Source of the DNA: an uncultured bacterium
Lineage (GTDB): Bacteria > Cyanobacteriota > Vampirovibrionia > Gastranaerophilales > Gastranaerophilaceae
Reading direction: 5' to 3'
Length of the DNA: 15,794 bases
Assembly (NCBI GenBank): GCA_937894665.1
Contig: CALAWF010000263.1
Span: 1-15,794, forward strand
The position numbers and the translations under genes are program-made. The notes below the pieces were generated by a model, which was not told where the DNA came from, did no database searches, and saw only the letters and a program-made list of their open reading frames with translations. Below are positions 8,201 through 15,701 of the stretch, piece by piece. How positions within the stretch are numbered: the first letter of the stretch is position 1; each line of letters opens with the position of its first letter.

Positions 8201-11200
8201 AGGGTTTTTGAATTTGGTTACATCTGCCGATGGTAAAATTGTTTTCAATGGTGGTATTTCCGGAGATTCTAATGCTTTTGGAAATATGAATATCGGTACT
8301 GATTCTGCCCAAAACTTAGGTAGTATCGTTATGAATAGTACTATTGCTTATCAAAATGTAAATCTAAATAGCGGTACTTTACAAATCGGTACAAATGGGG
8401 CATTTAGTAGTGCAAATTTGAATTTTAACGGTGGAACTTTAAATACGCAAAATAATCAAATTGATAACTTAAAGGTTAATGAATTGAATATTAATTCAAC
8501 TTCAAACTTCTTATTTGATGTTGATTTGAGAGCAGATAACCGTTCTGATAAAATTACTTTTAACTCAATTAATCAAGCTACAAATGCAACGTTAAATGTT
8601 GGTCAAATTTATATTACAAATACTAATCTTTCAAAGAATTCATATCATTCAAATTTCTTGGATGGAATTGATGCTGATAAGGTAAACTCTTATTATGCCG
8701 GACCAACAATTACTACTGTGGGAGATTCTATCTATTCAATTACAGTAAAAAATAATATAATTTCAATAACAAAACAAGGATCTTCTGGAGGCTTTGTTGT
8801 CGATGTAGTTGATGAAAATATTAACGGGCACCAAGTTGTTCCTGAAGATGAGAATGTCGGTTATTGGACAGGCAAGGGCAATGCTCTTCAAGGTGGTAGT
8901 TTTTCTATCTATGGTAATGGTTCTGATGTTGTAAATTCAGAACATAATATATTAGGTATTGCTGTTGGATATGATTCTCAACAACATCCTCAAGAACTAC
9001 GTATTACAAATGTAGGTTCTTATAGTGGATTTAATAGTGCTGTTATTAACAATGGCGGTTCAATAGTTGCAAGCGGTACTACTTTTGAAAATAACAACGC
9101 ATCAACCGTAGATGGCAATTCCGGCAATGGTGGTGTTATCCAAAATAATTCAGGAACTGTTACTGTTACCGTTAGTACTAATAATGGAACATCCTTTAAA
9201 AATAACACTGCTACTGATTTAGGTGGTGCAATATACAACAAAGGAATTTTGAAATTAGATACTGCAATTGGTGGTGAAATTTCATTTAGCGGTAACGAAG
9301 CAAATGGAGTTGCTAATGATATTTATACCGAAGATACTCTGAGCATATTGGGTTCCGGTACGGTTCAATTAGATGGCGGTATTGCGGGGTGCGGTTCGAT
9401 TACTTCATCTACAAATTCACTTATTCTAAACGGAGATAACTCAAATTATACTGGTTCATTTACACAAACTGACGGAACTACAACTGTTGGAAAAGCTGCA
9501 AAATTCTTTGAAGGTTCTTCAAAAATCAGTGGTGGTCAGTTGAATTGGAATACAAACAATGATTTGAAAAAAGGTTCTTTGATTGTTGAGTCTGCTAAGT
9601 TGGTTGTTGGTAATGGTACAGATAATGCTCAATTATCTATAAAAGGTAATAGTGATATTGCTAATGCAACCGTAACTATTAACGATAATGCTAATTTGAA
9701 CCTTGTTGGTAAAACAATGACTATTGGGGATATTTCTGGTAACGGTACATTAACTGCTGACGGAGCAAAATTGACTTATAACAACGAATCAAAATTGACA
9801 AATAAATTTGTTTCTAAAAATAATTCAACCGTTACGGTAAATGGAACTGATAATTCTAATGTTGATAGTATTATTGGTACAATTGTTGGTGGTTCAAATT
9901 CCGGTTTAACTTTGAATTTAGAAGATTTAACAACTACTAAAAACATTAGTCTTAACTTGATTTCCGAAGAAGCTGGTGCAGATATTTCAAACTTGAATAC
10001 ATCTGGTGATGTTACTATTTCTAGAAACCTTACTAATAATGTCGGAACTGTTACAAATAGTGGTAATTTAACTTTATTAGGAACTACCGAAAATAATTCA
10101 GAGTTAGTAAATAATGCAAATTCAATTTTAAATATAAATGGTGAATTTACAGGCAATCAAACGGCTACAATTACAAATAATGGAACTATTAATGTAAATG
10201 GAAATTCTTCTGGGTTTGTTGGAAAGTTAGATTCTTATGGTGATGTTATCGTAGGTAATTCAAGTAATTTATTCGGAGGAGAAAAGAATATCCATACCGG
10301 AACTTTAACTATAAACTCAGGTTCAATTGGATATCGCGATGTTGTGTTAGGTTCCGGAACTCAAGGTGCAAAATTAATTCATACTATATCCGATGATTCA
10401 ACAGGTAATGTAATAAAAGACAGTGTCTTTAAATTTGCGGAAGGAACTTCTAATTCAGAAGCTATTTTTAAATCTGCTGATAATACGTCTGCAAATATTG
10501 GTTTGAGCCGAGTTGATAATGGATATAAAAATACAATTTCAATTAGTGGTGCTAATGTAACTTTAACTAAAAATGATTACAAAGGTGGAACGATTTATAA
10601 TTTTGATAATTCTAATATCAAGTTGGGTTCTGATAACACTACTGTTGGAAATTATGAATTTTCTAATGTAACAGGTAGTAATAACAAATTGACCTTCAAT
10701 GTAATTATTAAAGATGAAGATGCCATTGCCGGTTCAAAATATCTGGAAACAGATAGACTTACAATTGGGAATGGCGGTCAATCATTTGATTTTAGTAATA
10801 TTTATATTTCAGGAAAAGAAAATGGTTGGAGAGGTACATATACAACAAAAGAAGGCAAAGATGTTTTAGATGGTGCAACATTTAATGATGAAAATCCATC
10901 ACAAATTGACCATTTAGCAACAGGTGCTACAACTTCTTGGATTTATGACGTTTCAAAAACTGACAATGGTCAGTCTATCAAGATGGAAATCAATAGAGCT
11001 GCAAATGAAAATACTTTATATGATATGAATCACTTGACCGATGGCACAAGATTCTTCCAATTCTCAGATTATGATAAAAATGGTGAATACCGAGGGAAGC
11101 AAACTTATAATATCGGACAATCATTAGATGAAACATTGGCTGGTAAATTTACTGTTTCAGGTTATGGCAAAGATAAATGTACAATTTCTGGTGAAATTGT

Positions 11201-14200
11201 TAATTCTGATGGTGGAAAAACAGGTGATAGGGGTAGCTTCTTTGATATTAGAGATGGAAAAGATGTTGATTTAACTATCCAAGACGTAACTATTGCAAAT
11301 GCACATAAGGATGGAAATGGATCTGTTGTTTCAAATGATAGTGCAGACGGAAAAGTTTCTATTAATAATGCAATAATTCAAGGTAATAATTCTACCAGTG
11401 ATGGTGGTGCTATTTGGAATAACAAAGGTAATTTGACTATTTCAAATACAACATTCTCTAATAATGGTTCAACCAATGGAAAGGGTGGAGCTATCTACAA
11501 CGCCGGTAATATGACTATCGTAAATAGTGAATTTAACGCAGGTACAGATTCTGCGAAAAATGATATTTATATGGCAGGGGGTTCAAATCTTGCCTTTAAC
11601 GGAAAGAACACAATTTCAAATACAATTAGTAGTGAAGATGGTAATAGCAAGATAACAAATTCAGGTAATTTGACTATTACAGAAACAGGCCGTGCTGATG
11701 ATTTTGTAGGTGGTTTTACTCAAACTGTAGGTTCTACAACGGTAGAAGGTAAATTTTTCGGTGGCGATTCTGAAATCACTGCAGGGAACTTGTTCTGGTA
11801 CACTAACAAAGATACAAATGATAATAGCAAAATTACCATAAAAGATGGTGCAGGTTTGTTAATTGGAAAAGATAAAAATGCAAATTCTTCATTGACATTG
11901 AAAAATGATTCTAAAATTGAAGAAGGTGCAATTGTTCAAATTCAAGAAAAATCAAAATTGAATTTGCAAGGCTCATCTGATGTAACTTTGAATGACAATG
12001 ATGCGTGGGTTGGAACAATAAATCTTGTTCAAGGCTCAAATGCTACATTAACAACTAATAATCTTACTGGAAATGGTATACTTCATGCTGATGGCGGTAA
12101 TTTGAATTTGAAATCAGGTAATTTGTTTATCGAAGGTGATTCTTATGTAAAACAAGATTCAACTGTTACTATCCAAGATTCAGCAAATATGATTTCAGAT
12201 GGCGGAGATGTTACATTGAATGGTACTGGTGCTAATTCTGACACTTGGAGCGGCAATGTTATCTTGAGAAAAAACGGACATTTAACCGCAGGCGGATTTA
12301 ATTCAAATGGTAAATTAATAGCAAGCGACGGAACATTAGATGTTGTTGGCGGAAGATTAAATGTTATTCAAGACAGTATCATTTCAAAAGAAGTTAAAAC
12401 AACTATTTATAATGATAGTGAACTAAATATTACAAATGGTGGTAAAGTCCAAATCAATGATAACGACCTATGGGAAGGTAAAGTTTCTCTAAACGGCGGT
12501 AGATTAGATTTGATTGATTATGATAATACAACAACTCAAGGTCAAGGTTTTGAGGCAAATACCGGTAATTTGATTATTTCAAATTCAACATTTAATATGT
12601 ATGATGATTACACTGTCGCAAAAGATGTTGATGTAGCCTTAGCAAATGATTCTAAAGCTATTCTTCAAAACGGTTCAGAATTGAATTTGAACGAAAACGA
12701 TTATTGGGGAGGTTCTGTTAAAGTTGTCGGCGGTCATTTAATTAGTTCAAATATTTATTTTGATGGCAAAAATGGTGCTAAATGGCAACAGTCAAGCGGT
12801 ACTTCTACATTTAACAATTCTTATGTTGAATTAAATGATGAAAATAGTTTCATTGGCGGTGGAAATTTGAATTTGATAAATTCAAGTATGAGATTCGGTG
12901 CAAATTCAATCTCAATGGGTGCTGATAATTTATATATGAAAGATTCTTCTATCAATACACTTAACGGTTGGTTAGAGGAACATGAGATTTCATCAAATAT
13001 GAATGTGAATGGTACAAATCATTTTGGTATTGATATTGCTCCAAGACTTGGCAATTTAGGCGAAAGTGATTTATTTACGGCAGATAAAATTATTTCTGAT
13101 AGCAACGGAACAATAAATATTGCTGATTTTAATTTTGTTGGACTTGCTCCAATTGACAGACATTTGAAGTTCCAAGTTTTTAAAGCAAATTCAATTGGTG
13201 ATAATGTCAAATTCACTGCTACAAATAAAGAAATCTTAACTCCAATCGGTTATTATAATATCCAATCAGCTGGTGGTGGTTGGTACACATCAAATATGAC
13301 TCGTTACAATCCTCAAGTATTCAGAGGTCAAGTTGCTACATTAGCTTCTTTCAACAATCAATTGATGATTGATGATATGTTGTTAAATCACGTAACTTTA
13401 GATAGTGAAAGATTGTTGGCTCAAGGTAGAAATGCTAATACTTATGCTTCTACTCTTCCTCAATTTGCTCCTTATCAATACAAAAAAGAAGATGGCGGAT
13501 TGTGGTACAAATCTTATGTTAACTTTGAAAACTTGTCATTAACTCAAGGTTTGAAAGTTGGTAATAATTCATATGGTTCATTAGTTGGTGCAGATTTCCC
13601 TGTTATCAAATTGAAACATGGTTGGAGATTGATGCCTACAGCTTACATTGGCTATAATGGAGCTCACCAAACATTCAACGGTGTTGGAATGTACCAAAAT
13701 GGTGGTCAAGGCGGTTTGATGGGTACATTTATGAAAAATGATTTCATTGGTTCTATCGTAGCCTATGCCGGTGGGTACAATAATGAAATGTCTGTTGCTG
13801 GAAATACTGACAGAACAGGTAACTGGTTTGCTGGTACAGCTGCGAAATTAGCTTACAATTTCCACCCAACCAAACATTTTACAATTCAACCGACTGCATT
13901 TATGTCTTATAACATTTTCGGTCGTCAAAATTGGGGAACTGATTTTGGTTCTATGAGTATGAATTCTGGATTGTTGAATGGTATTAACGTTGCTCCTGGC
14001 ATGAACTTCATTTACGCAAGAGAAACTTGGAGTGTATATGCAACATTCCAATATATGTATAACATCAATGAACAAGTTGGTGGTAAAGCAGGAAATGTTG
14101 ATTTAGCAAGTGTTAAAATGGAACACGGATATATTCAATACGGTGTTGGTGTTACTAAAACTTGGAAAGATAGATTAAATTCATTTTTCCAAATCGTATT

Positions 14201-14414
14201 TAGAAATGGCGGTAGAACTGGTGTTGGTTTCCAATTAGGTTTGAACTATACATTTGATTGGCTAAATCTAAAATCTAACAAAGCTCCAAAGGCTAATGCA
14301 AAACAGATTAAAAAATCTGTAATAAAATCTACTGCGAATAAAAAAACTCAAGAGATAAAAGAATTTCAACACGTTGGTTCTAAGACTGTTTTGAAATCAT
14401 TATCAATGAAGTAA
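5205..14414 (+). CDS. Giant autotransporter adhesin-like protein with Pmp-type repeats (3069 aa)
   Basis: A type Va secreted surface protein that should carry its own passenger across the outer membrane. Residues 1-26 are a Sec signal peptide (basic start, hydrophobic VAISVAMMLSA, cleavage after AMA). The passenger (27 to about 2700) is rich in Asn, Ser, Gly and Thr, as expected of a parallel beta-helix, with only two cysteines noticed in the mature part. GGAI/FxxN repeats like those of Chlamydia Pmp proteins are dense at 128-451 and recur near 935-968, 1307-1345 and 2066-2101. A larger module recurs from about 790, 1196 and 1932, and four Trp-marked repeats lie near 2268-2501. A helical linker (about 2702-2740) leads into the barrel (about 2766-3017, ending GLNYTF). 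A 52-residue basic tail follows, which is unusual. Expression is from its own promoter and possibly varies with the upstream GATAT tract. An adhesin role is inferred from family; the ligand is unknown. Confidence 0.93.
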   Translation: MKNNNKRVKLVAISVAMMLSAQCAMADSAAINVSNSGDLKSVLKQSTAIDYVQLTKNSIKSEESIKLGAWISEGRYAKSITIDGGNSNLDSNGLSLGITPNAALFDIQPGTELSIRNTLIKDVNSYKWGGAIYNEGTLNAENMSFYNNGSPLSGAIANMSLATLNGNMKFTSNRSSGNGGAIFNIGTLNIVSGTGHSIDFSQNKASSYGGAIYNGKGSITLPNDSRFKDSVGRITFDSNSTYNFENNSAVSGGAIYNEAIMTITGKVDFKGNKADNNGGAIYNNSGNLNLIGTRDSDGNASIVFDGNTAGLNADGTGKTNDQYKGGALYVEGENSSPAYVNIISTDFKNNKVNTHGGAVYFDKRVDFNIENSHFSDNGTVGKPGTEDGWGGAIGLGNKGYIAGFINNSVFERNYSTDSGGVMASNTGVTIVNSQFYNNKAKYSAGAVSYNPQGKYGTDEYLKLIADGGDTIFGGNYVEGGTATYKWKNNNGVSQVSSYDIPKSQEGIYIGNYSNNSRGDDGNDSTVYFNAGNSGSLIFNDIVNAYGDSLDDVHGANKRKPENANHNIQLNASRVEYGRLESTSSNSNTSFAPTNGMIIFNNTVKGANLVLHNGTLAFRKENSLDGYVSSLDKYFSDGAKITLKGGTLDLANNHIETETEFNPDKIDVLGDANLRLDLTISVDSNGELTGAIDRIGSNIMSSNSNGKLTIDKISFGDSKITIENPENLLGKYKDFQFANSNMVATELQNSLSTIITSNAGYKLDITGVGDGETKNALRVTQVVDAGGLPVAVSLGQDSEIANARTYVYNATEDETIGGTNKWEKGYHIYKEDTPASRSTSNILKGNVLQINGNGKNIIASDAAVGIALGNQQELTINDVKKADGSGWKGFNSAIINKGGVVNLNNSIFSDNNSDSAKYYDIPDSSGNKQEYQKDANGGAVLNAAGTLNITNTTFKNNSATGFGGAIYNAKDAIANITATDSNTVEFTGNNATKGKDIYNAGFLNLVTSADGKIVFNGGISGDSNAFGNMNIGTDSAQNLGSIVMNSTIAYQNVNLNSGTLQIGTNGAFSSANLNFNGGTLNTQNNQIDNLKVNELNINSTSNFLFDVDLRADNRSDKITFNSINQATNATLNVGQIYITNTNLSKNSYHSNFLDGIDADKVNSYYAGPTITTVGDSIYSITVKNNIISITKQGSSGGFVVDVVDENINGHQVVPEDENVGYWTGKGNALQGGSFSIYGNGSDVVNSEHNILGIAVGYDSQQHPQELRITNVGSYSGFNSAVINNGGSIVASGTTFENNNASTVDGNSGNGGVIQNNSGTVTVTVSTNNGTSFKNNTATDLGGAIYNKGILKLDTAIGGEISFSGNEANGVANDIYTEDTLSILGSGTVQLDGGIAGCGSITSSTNSLILNGDNSNYTGSFTQTDGTTTVGKAAKFFEGSSKISGGQLNWNTNNDLKKGSLIVESAKLVVGNGTDNAQLSIKGNSDIANATVTINDNANLNLVGKTMTIGDISGNGTLTADGAKLTYNNESKLTNKFVSKNNSTVTVNGTDNSNVDSIIGTIVGGSNSGLTLNLEDLTTTKNISLNLISEEAGADISNLNTSGDVTISRNLTNNVGTVTNSGNLTLLGTTENNSELVNNANSILNINGEFTGNQTATITNNGTINVNGNSSGFVGKLDSYGDVIVGNSSNLFGGEKNIHTGTLTINSGSIGYRDVVLGSGTQGAKLIHTISDDSTGNVIKDSVFKFAEGTSNSEAIFKSADNTSANIGLSRVDNGYKNTISISGANVTLTKNDYKGGTIYNFDNSNIKLGSDNTTVGNYEFSNVTGSNNKLTFNVIIKDEDAIAGSKYLETDRLTIGNGGQSFDFSNIYISGKENGWRGTYTTKEGKDVLDGATFNDENPSQIDHLATGATTSWIYDVSKTDNGQSIKMEINRAANENTLYDMNHLTDGTRFFQFSDYDKNGEYRGKQTYNIGQSLDETLAGKFTVSGYGKDKCTISGEIVNSDGGKTGDRGSFFDIRDGKDVDLTIQDVTIANAHKDGNGSVVSNDSADGKVSINNAIIQGNNSTSDGGAIWNNKGNLTISNTTFSNNGSTNGKGGAIYNAGNMTIVNSEFNAGTDSAKNDIYMAGGSNLAFNGKNTISNTISSEDGNSKITNSGNLTITETGRADDFVGGFTQTVGSTTVEGKFFGGDSEITAGNLFWYTNKDTNDNSKITIKDGAGLLIGKDKNANSSLTLKNDSKIEEGAIVQIQEKSKLNLQGSSDVTLNDNDAWVGTINLVQGSNATLTTNNLTGNGILHADGGNLNLKSGNLFIEGDSYVKQDSTVTIQDSANMISDGGDVTLNGTGANSDTWSGNVILRKNGHLTAGGFNSNGKLIASDGTLDVVGGRLNVIQDSIISKEVKTTIYNDSELNITNGGKVQINDNDLWEGKVSLNGGRLDLIDYDNTTTQGQGFEANTGNLIISNSTFNMYDDYTVAKDVDVALANDSKAILQNGSELNLNENDYWGGSVKVVGGHLISSNIYFDGKNGAKWQQSSGTSTFNNSYVELNDENSFIGGGNLNLINSSMRFGANSISMGADNLYMKDSSINTLNGWLEEHEISSNMNVNGTNHFGIDIAPRLGNLGESDLFTADKIISDSNGTINIADFNFVGLAPIDRHLKFQVFKANSIGDNVKFTATNKEILTPIGYYNIQSAGGGWYTSNMTRYNPQVFRGQVATLASFNNQLMIDDMLLNHVTLDSERLLAQGRNANTYASTLPQFAPYQYKKEDGGLWYKSYVNFENLSLTQGLKVGNNSYGSLVGADFPVIKLKHGWRLMPTAYIGYNGAHQTFNGVGMYQNGGQGGLMGTFMKNDFIGSIVAYAGGYNNEMSVAGNTDRTGNWFAGTAAKLAYNFHPTKHFTIQPTAFMSYNIFGRQNWGTDFGSMSMNSGLLNGINVAPGMNFIYARETWSVYATFQYMYNINEQVGGKAGNVDLASVKMEHGYIQYGVGVTKTWKDRLNSFFQIVFRNGGRTGVGFQLGLNYTFDWLNLKSNKAPKANAKQIKKSVIKSTANKKTQEIKEFQHVGSKTVLKSLSMK
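5586..6555 (+). repeat. Main cluster of Pmp-like GGAI/FxxN repeats in the autotransporter passenger
   Basis: Residues 128-451 contain eleven imperfect GGA(I/V/L) motifs (such as GGAIYN, GGAIFN, GGALYV and GGAVYF) alternating with FxxN motifs (such as FSQNKA, FENNSA, FKGNKA and FDGNTA). This alternation defines the repeat of Chlamydia polymorphic membrane proteins, where each pair contributes to a beta-helix turn and is linked to adhesion. At DNA level the motif often reads as variants of GGTGGTGCTATTTA, which provides short homologies for recombination. Similarity to Pmp is by motif only and does not imply chlamydial origin, since the repeat occurs in many phyla. Confidence 0.8.
11991..12720 (+). 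repeat. Four tryptophan-marked passenger repeats of about 75-80 residues
   Basis: The motifs DNDAWVGTI, NSDTWSGNV, DNDLWEGKV and ENDYWGGSV place tryptophans at residues 2268, 2348, 2423 and 2501, spaced by 80, 75 and 78. The last two are followed by similar strands, SLNGGRLDL and KVVGGHLIS, and all lie in stretches of short strands about nodes, holes or ends of a beta-helix. The passenger is otherwise poor in tryptophan, so the periodic Trp residues probably stack along the solenoid. The repeats have diverged and are visible in protein rather than DNA. Confidence 0.6.
13500..14255 (+). other. Autotransporter beta-barrel domain (within the autotransporter CDS)
   Basis: Residues 2766-3017, about 250 in length, match the size of a 12-strand autotransporter barrel. 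They consist of alternating aromatic and small residues in strands such as LWYKSYVNF, RLMPTAYIGYN, WSVYATFQYMYN and GVGFQLGLNYTF. The final strand ends with Phe3017 in the usual position of the terminal aromatic recognised by the BAM insertion machinery. Here, however, it is followed by more protein. Confidence 0.82.
14256..14411 (+). other. Lysine-rich C-terminal extension after the barrel (within the autotransporter CDS)
   Basis: The 52 residues after Phe3017 contain 13 lysines against three acidic residues, and no aromatic strand pattern. They begin DWLNLKSNKAPKANAKQIKK and end with Met-Lys. The frame stays open to a normal TAA and a terminator follows at once, so this looks like genuine coding sequence, not a frameshift. 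In classical autotransporters the protein ends at the last strand. The tail would lie on the periplasmic side if the barrel has the usual topology. Confidence 0.7.
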
Positions 14415-14430
14415 TGAAGATATTAAAAAT

Positions 14431-14469
14431 AAAAAGAGGGAATGGCTATTATGCTATTCTCTCTTTTTT
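14431..14469 (+). terminator. Intrinsic terminator of the autotransporter gene
   Basis: A 16-base-pair stem (14431-14446 with 14453-14468, including two G-U pairs) closes a six-base TATTAT loop. The descending arm ends in six T residues (14464-14469). The hairpin starts 17 bases after the autotransporter stop codon. The A-run on the ascending arm means it could also act on the other strand. It separates the autotransporter from the small genes downstream. Confidence 0.88.
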
Positions 14470-14480
14470 CGTATTTAGGA

Positions 14481-14509
14481 TTGATTTTTATTTAATTTTG
14501 TAAGATACT
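14481..14509 (+). promoter_or_regulatory. Possible promoter of the two-gene unit at the right end
   Basis: TTGATT (14481-14486), 17 bases, then GATACT (14504-14509) form a moderate sigma-70-like pair (four of six positions each). It lies just after the terminator and 27 bases before the ATG at 14537. A promoter is expected here because the upstream terminator is strong. The exact boxes are tentative. Confidence 0.4.
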
Positions 14510-14536
14510 TTTCGTGCTAAGGATATACATTAAGAT

Positions 14537-15073
14537 ATGATTATTAGAAGTGCAAATTTTGAAAAATTTGTTTCTTATTCAGGGAGAAAACTCAACGCCC
14601 CAGCTCAAGCCCTAATTATTGGCGGTACAGCCCTTTTATTTATTCCCCCAATAAATAGAATGAATAAGAAAGTTGACCAAGATACTCGTGATATGGCGGT
14701 TGGACGTTCAATCGGTAAAAATATAACGGGCAATCTTTCTGATTATATTTTGAGAGTTCTTTCAATTGCACTTGTTTCAAAGTTTTCGAAGGCAAAAATT
14801 GATAAAACTAAAGAAGGAATTGTAACCGGAATTTCTCCTCAATCGAAAAAAGATATTTTTACTCCATCTATTGATAAAAATATAGAACCAAGAAGTATTG
14901 AACAGTTTTCAAAAGATTATAAAAATTACAAAATGGCAATGGGTGCTTTACTTGCAACTGGACTAGCTATTTTTGTAAAAACTACAATTGAACTTCCTAT
15001 AACAAAGAAGTTAACCGATATATTCTATAAACGTGAAAAAGCAAGACAGGAGGCAAAACACCATGCAAGTTAA
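14537..15073 (+). CDS. Small putative membrane protein of unknown function (178 aa)
   Basis: I do not recognise this family. There is no cleavable signal peptide. Hydrophobic stretches lie at about 24-39 (ALIIGGTALLFIPPI), 70-83 (YILRVLSIALVSKF) and 133-155 (ending TTIELPI), the third being the best membrane candidate. Between them are polar segments: DTRDMAVGRSIGKNITG (49-65) and a Lys/Ser/Pro-rich stretch near 85-130. The C-terminus is strongly charged (YKREKARQEAKHH). The start codon has AAGGA at 14519-14523, which is rather distant (13 bases). The stop overlaps the next gene by 11 bases, so the two are translationally coupled and probably act together. Size and layout (short amphipathic start, hydrophobic segment, polar middle, C-terminal hydrophobic segment) resemble those of the next protein, though clear sequence identity is not visible. 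Confidence 0.8.
   Translation: MIIRSANFEKFVSYSGRKLNAPAQALIIGGTALLFIPPINRMNKKVDQDTRDMAVGRSIGKNITGNLSDYILRVLSIALVSKFSKAKIDKTKEGIVTGISPQSKKDIFTPSIDKNIEPRSIEQFSKDYKNYKMAMGALLATGLAIFVKTTIELPITKKLTDIFYKREKARQEAKHHAS
15048..15053 (+). promoter_or_regulatory. Shine-Dalgarno that decides the start of the downstream coupled gene
   Basis: A perfect AGGAGG lies nine bases before the ATG at 15063, inside the 3' end of the preceding gene. The alternative in-frame GTG at 15033 lies upstream of this site and has no comparable ribosome site. The ATG is therefore the better start. Confidence 0.75.
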
Positions 15074-15701
15074 GCCTACTGCGATGACAAAGTTTTCAAA
15101 TTATATATTCAAAAATTATGCAAAAGATAGCAGCAAATTGTTAGTCCATGTTGGAGCCGGTGTTGCAGTTATTGCAACTAGTGCCCAAGTTGGGATGCTA
15201 CTGACTGATAAAAAATTAGAGCAAAAGAAGAAGAATTTTCTGGTAAAACAGGAATTAATGATAAATTCTACTTATCTTGCGTTGTATTATACTGCTTGTG
15301 AAGCTGTTAGACATCTTGTTAATAATACTATTGAAAAAGGGAAAATACTAACAGAATCTTGTGCATTAGCGATTGCAAATTTGAAGAATGATAAATTCAT
15401 TGAACCTACAAAAAAATGGGCAAATATCTTTACTAAAGATGAGTTGAAAAAAGGTATTTCTCATAACTTAGAAAATATTGAAAATACTGATTTCTTCAAA
15501 AAATCAGCACAAGAAATCCAACCGAGAATTAAGGAAAATTCTATAAAAGCTCTTGAAAAATTTCAAGGTTTTAAAGGCGGAGCCGGAGTGCTTTCAGTTT
15601 TGACAACGTCTGTAATTGCAGGAAACATTGTCGGAGTTTATTTGGGTAATGTTATTGCAACAAAAATGGCTGAGAAAAATCATAGATTAAACGTAGCATA
15701 A
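15063..15701 (+). CDS. Putative membrane protein of unknown function, coupled to the upstream gene (212 aa)
   Basis: The family is not recognised. From the ATG at 15063 the protein begins MQVKPTAMTKFSNYIFKNYA. A hydrophobic, small-residue-rich segment follows at about 25-46 (LLVHVGAGVAVIATSAQVGM), then a semi-hydrophobic stretch near 67-90. The middle is polar, helical and Lys/Glu-rich (about 90-165). A second strong hydrophobic segment at about 171-202 includes VLSVLTTSVIAGNIVGVYLG. Two membrane segments with a soluble loop or domain between them are therefore likely. The start overlaps the previous gene by 11 bases, with AGGAGG inside that gene, implying coupled translation. An alternative GTG at 15033 would add ten residues. 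The 3' end overlaps the convergent hydrolase gene by 15 bases and no terminator is seen. Confidence 0.8.
   Translation: MQVKPTAMTKFSNYIFKNYAKDSSKLLVHVGAGVAVIATSAQVGMLLTDKKLEQKKKNFLVKQELMINSTYLALYYTACEAVRHLVNNTIEKGKILTESCALAIANLKNDKFIEPTKKWANIFTKDELKKGISHNLENIENTDFFKKSAQEIQPRIKENSIKALEKFQGFKGGAGVLSVLTTSVIAGNIVGVYLGNVIATKMAEKNHRLNVA

Noticed and set aside
9776..10156. Open frame of 126 codons on the minus strand inside the autotransporter
   Set aside because: It is antisense to a continuous, well-supported coding frame, shows only the complement of repetitive Asn/Thr codons, and has no ribosome site or recognisable domain. The same holds for the antisense frames at 8022-8312, 9020-9241, 13019-13216 and 13848-14075.
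15033..15062. In-frame GTG start of the last plus-strand gene, giving ten more residues
   Set aside because: The perfect AGGAGG at 15048-15053 lies downstream of it and is correctly spaced for the ATG at 15063.
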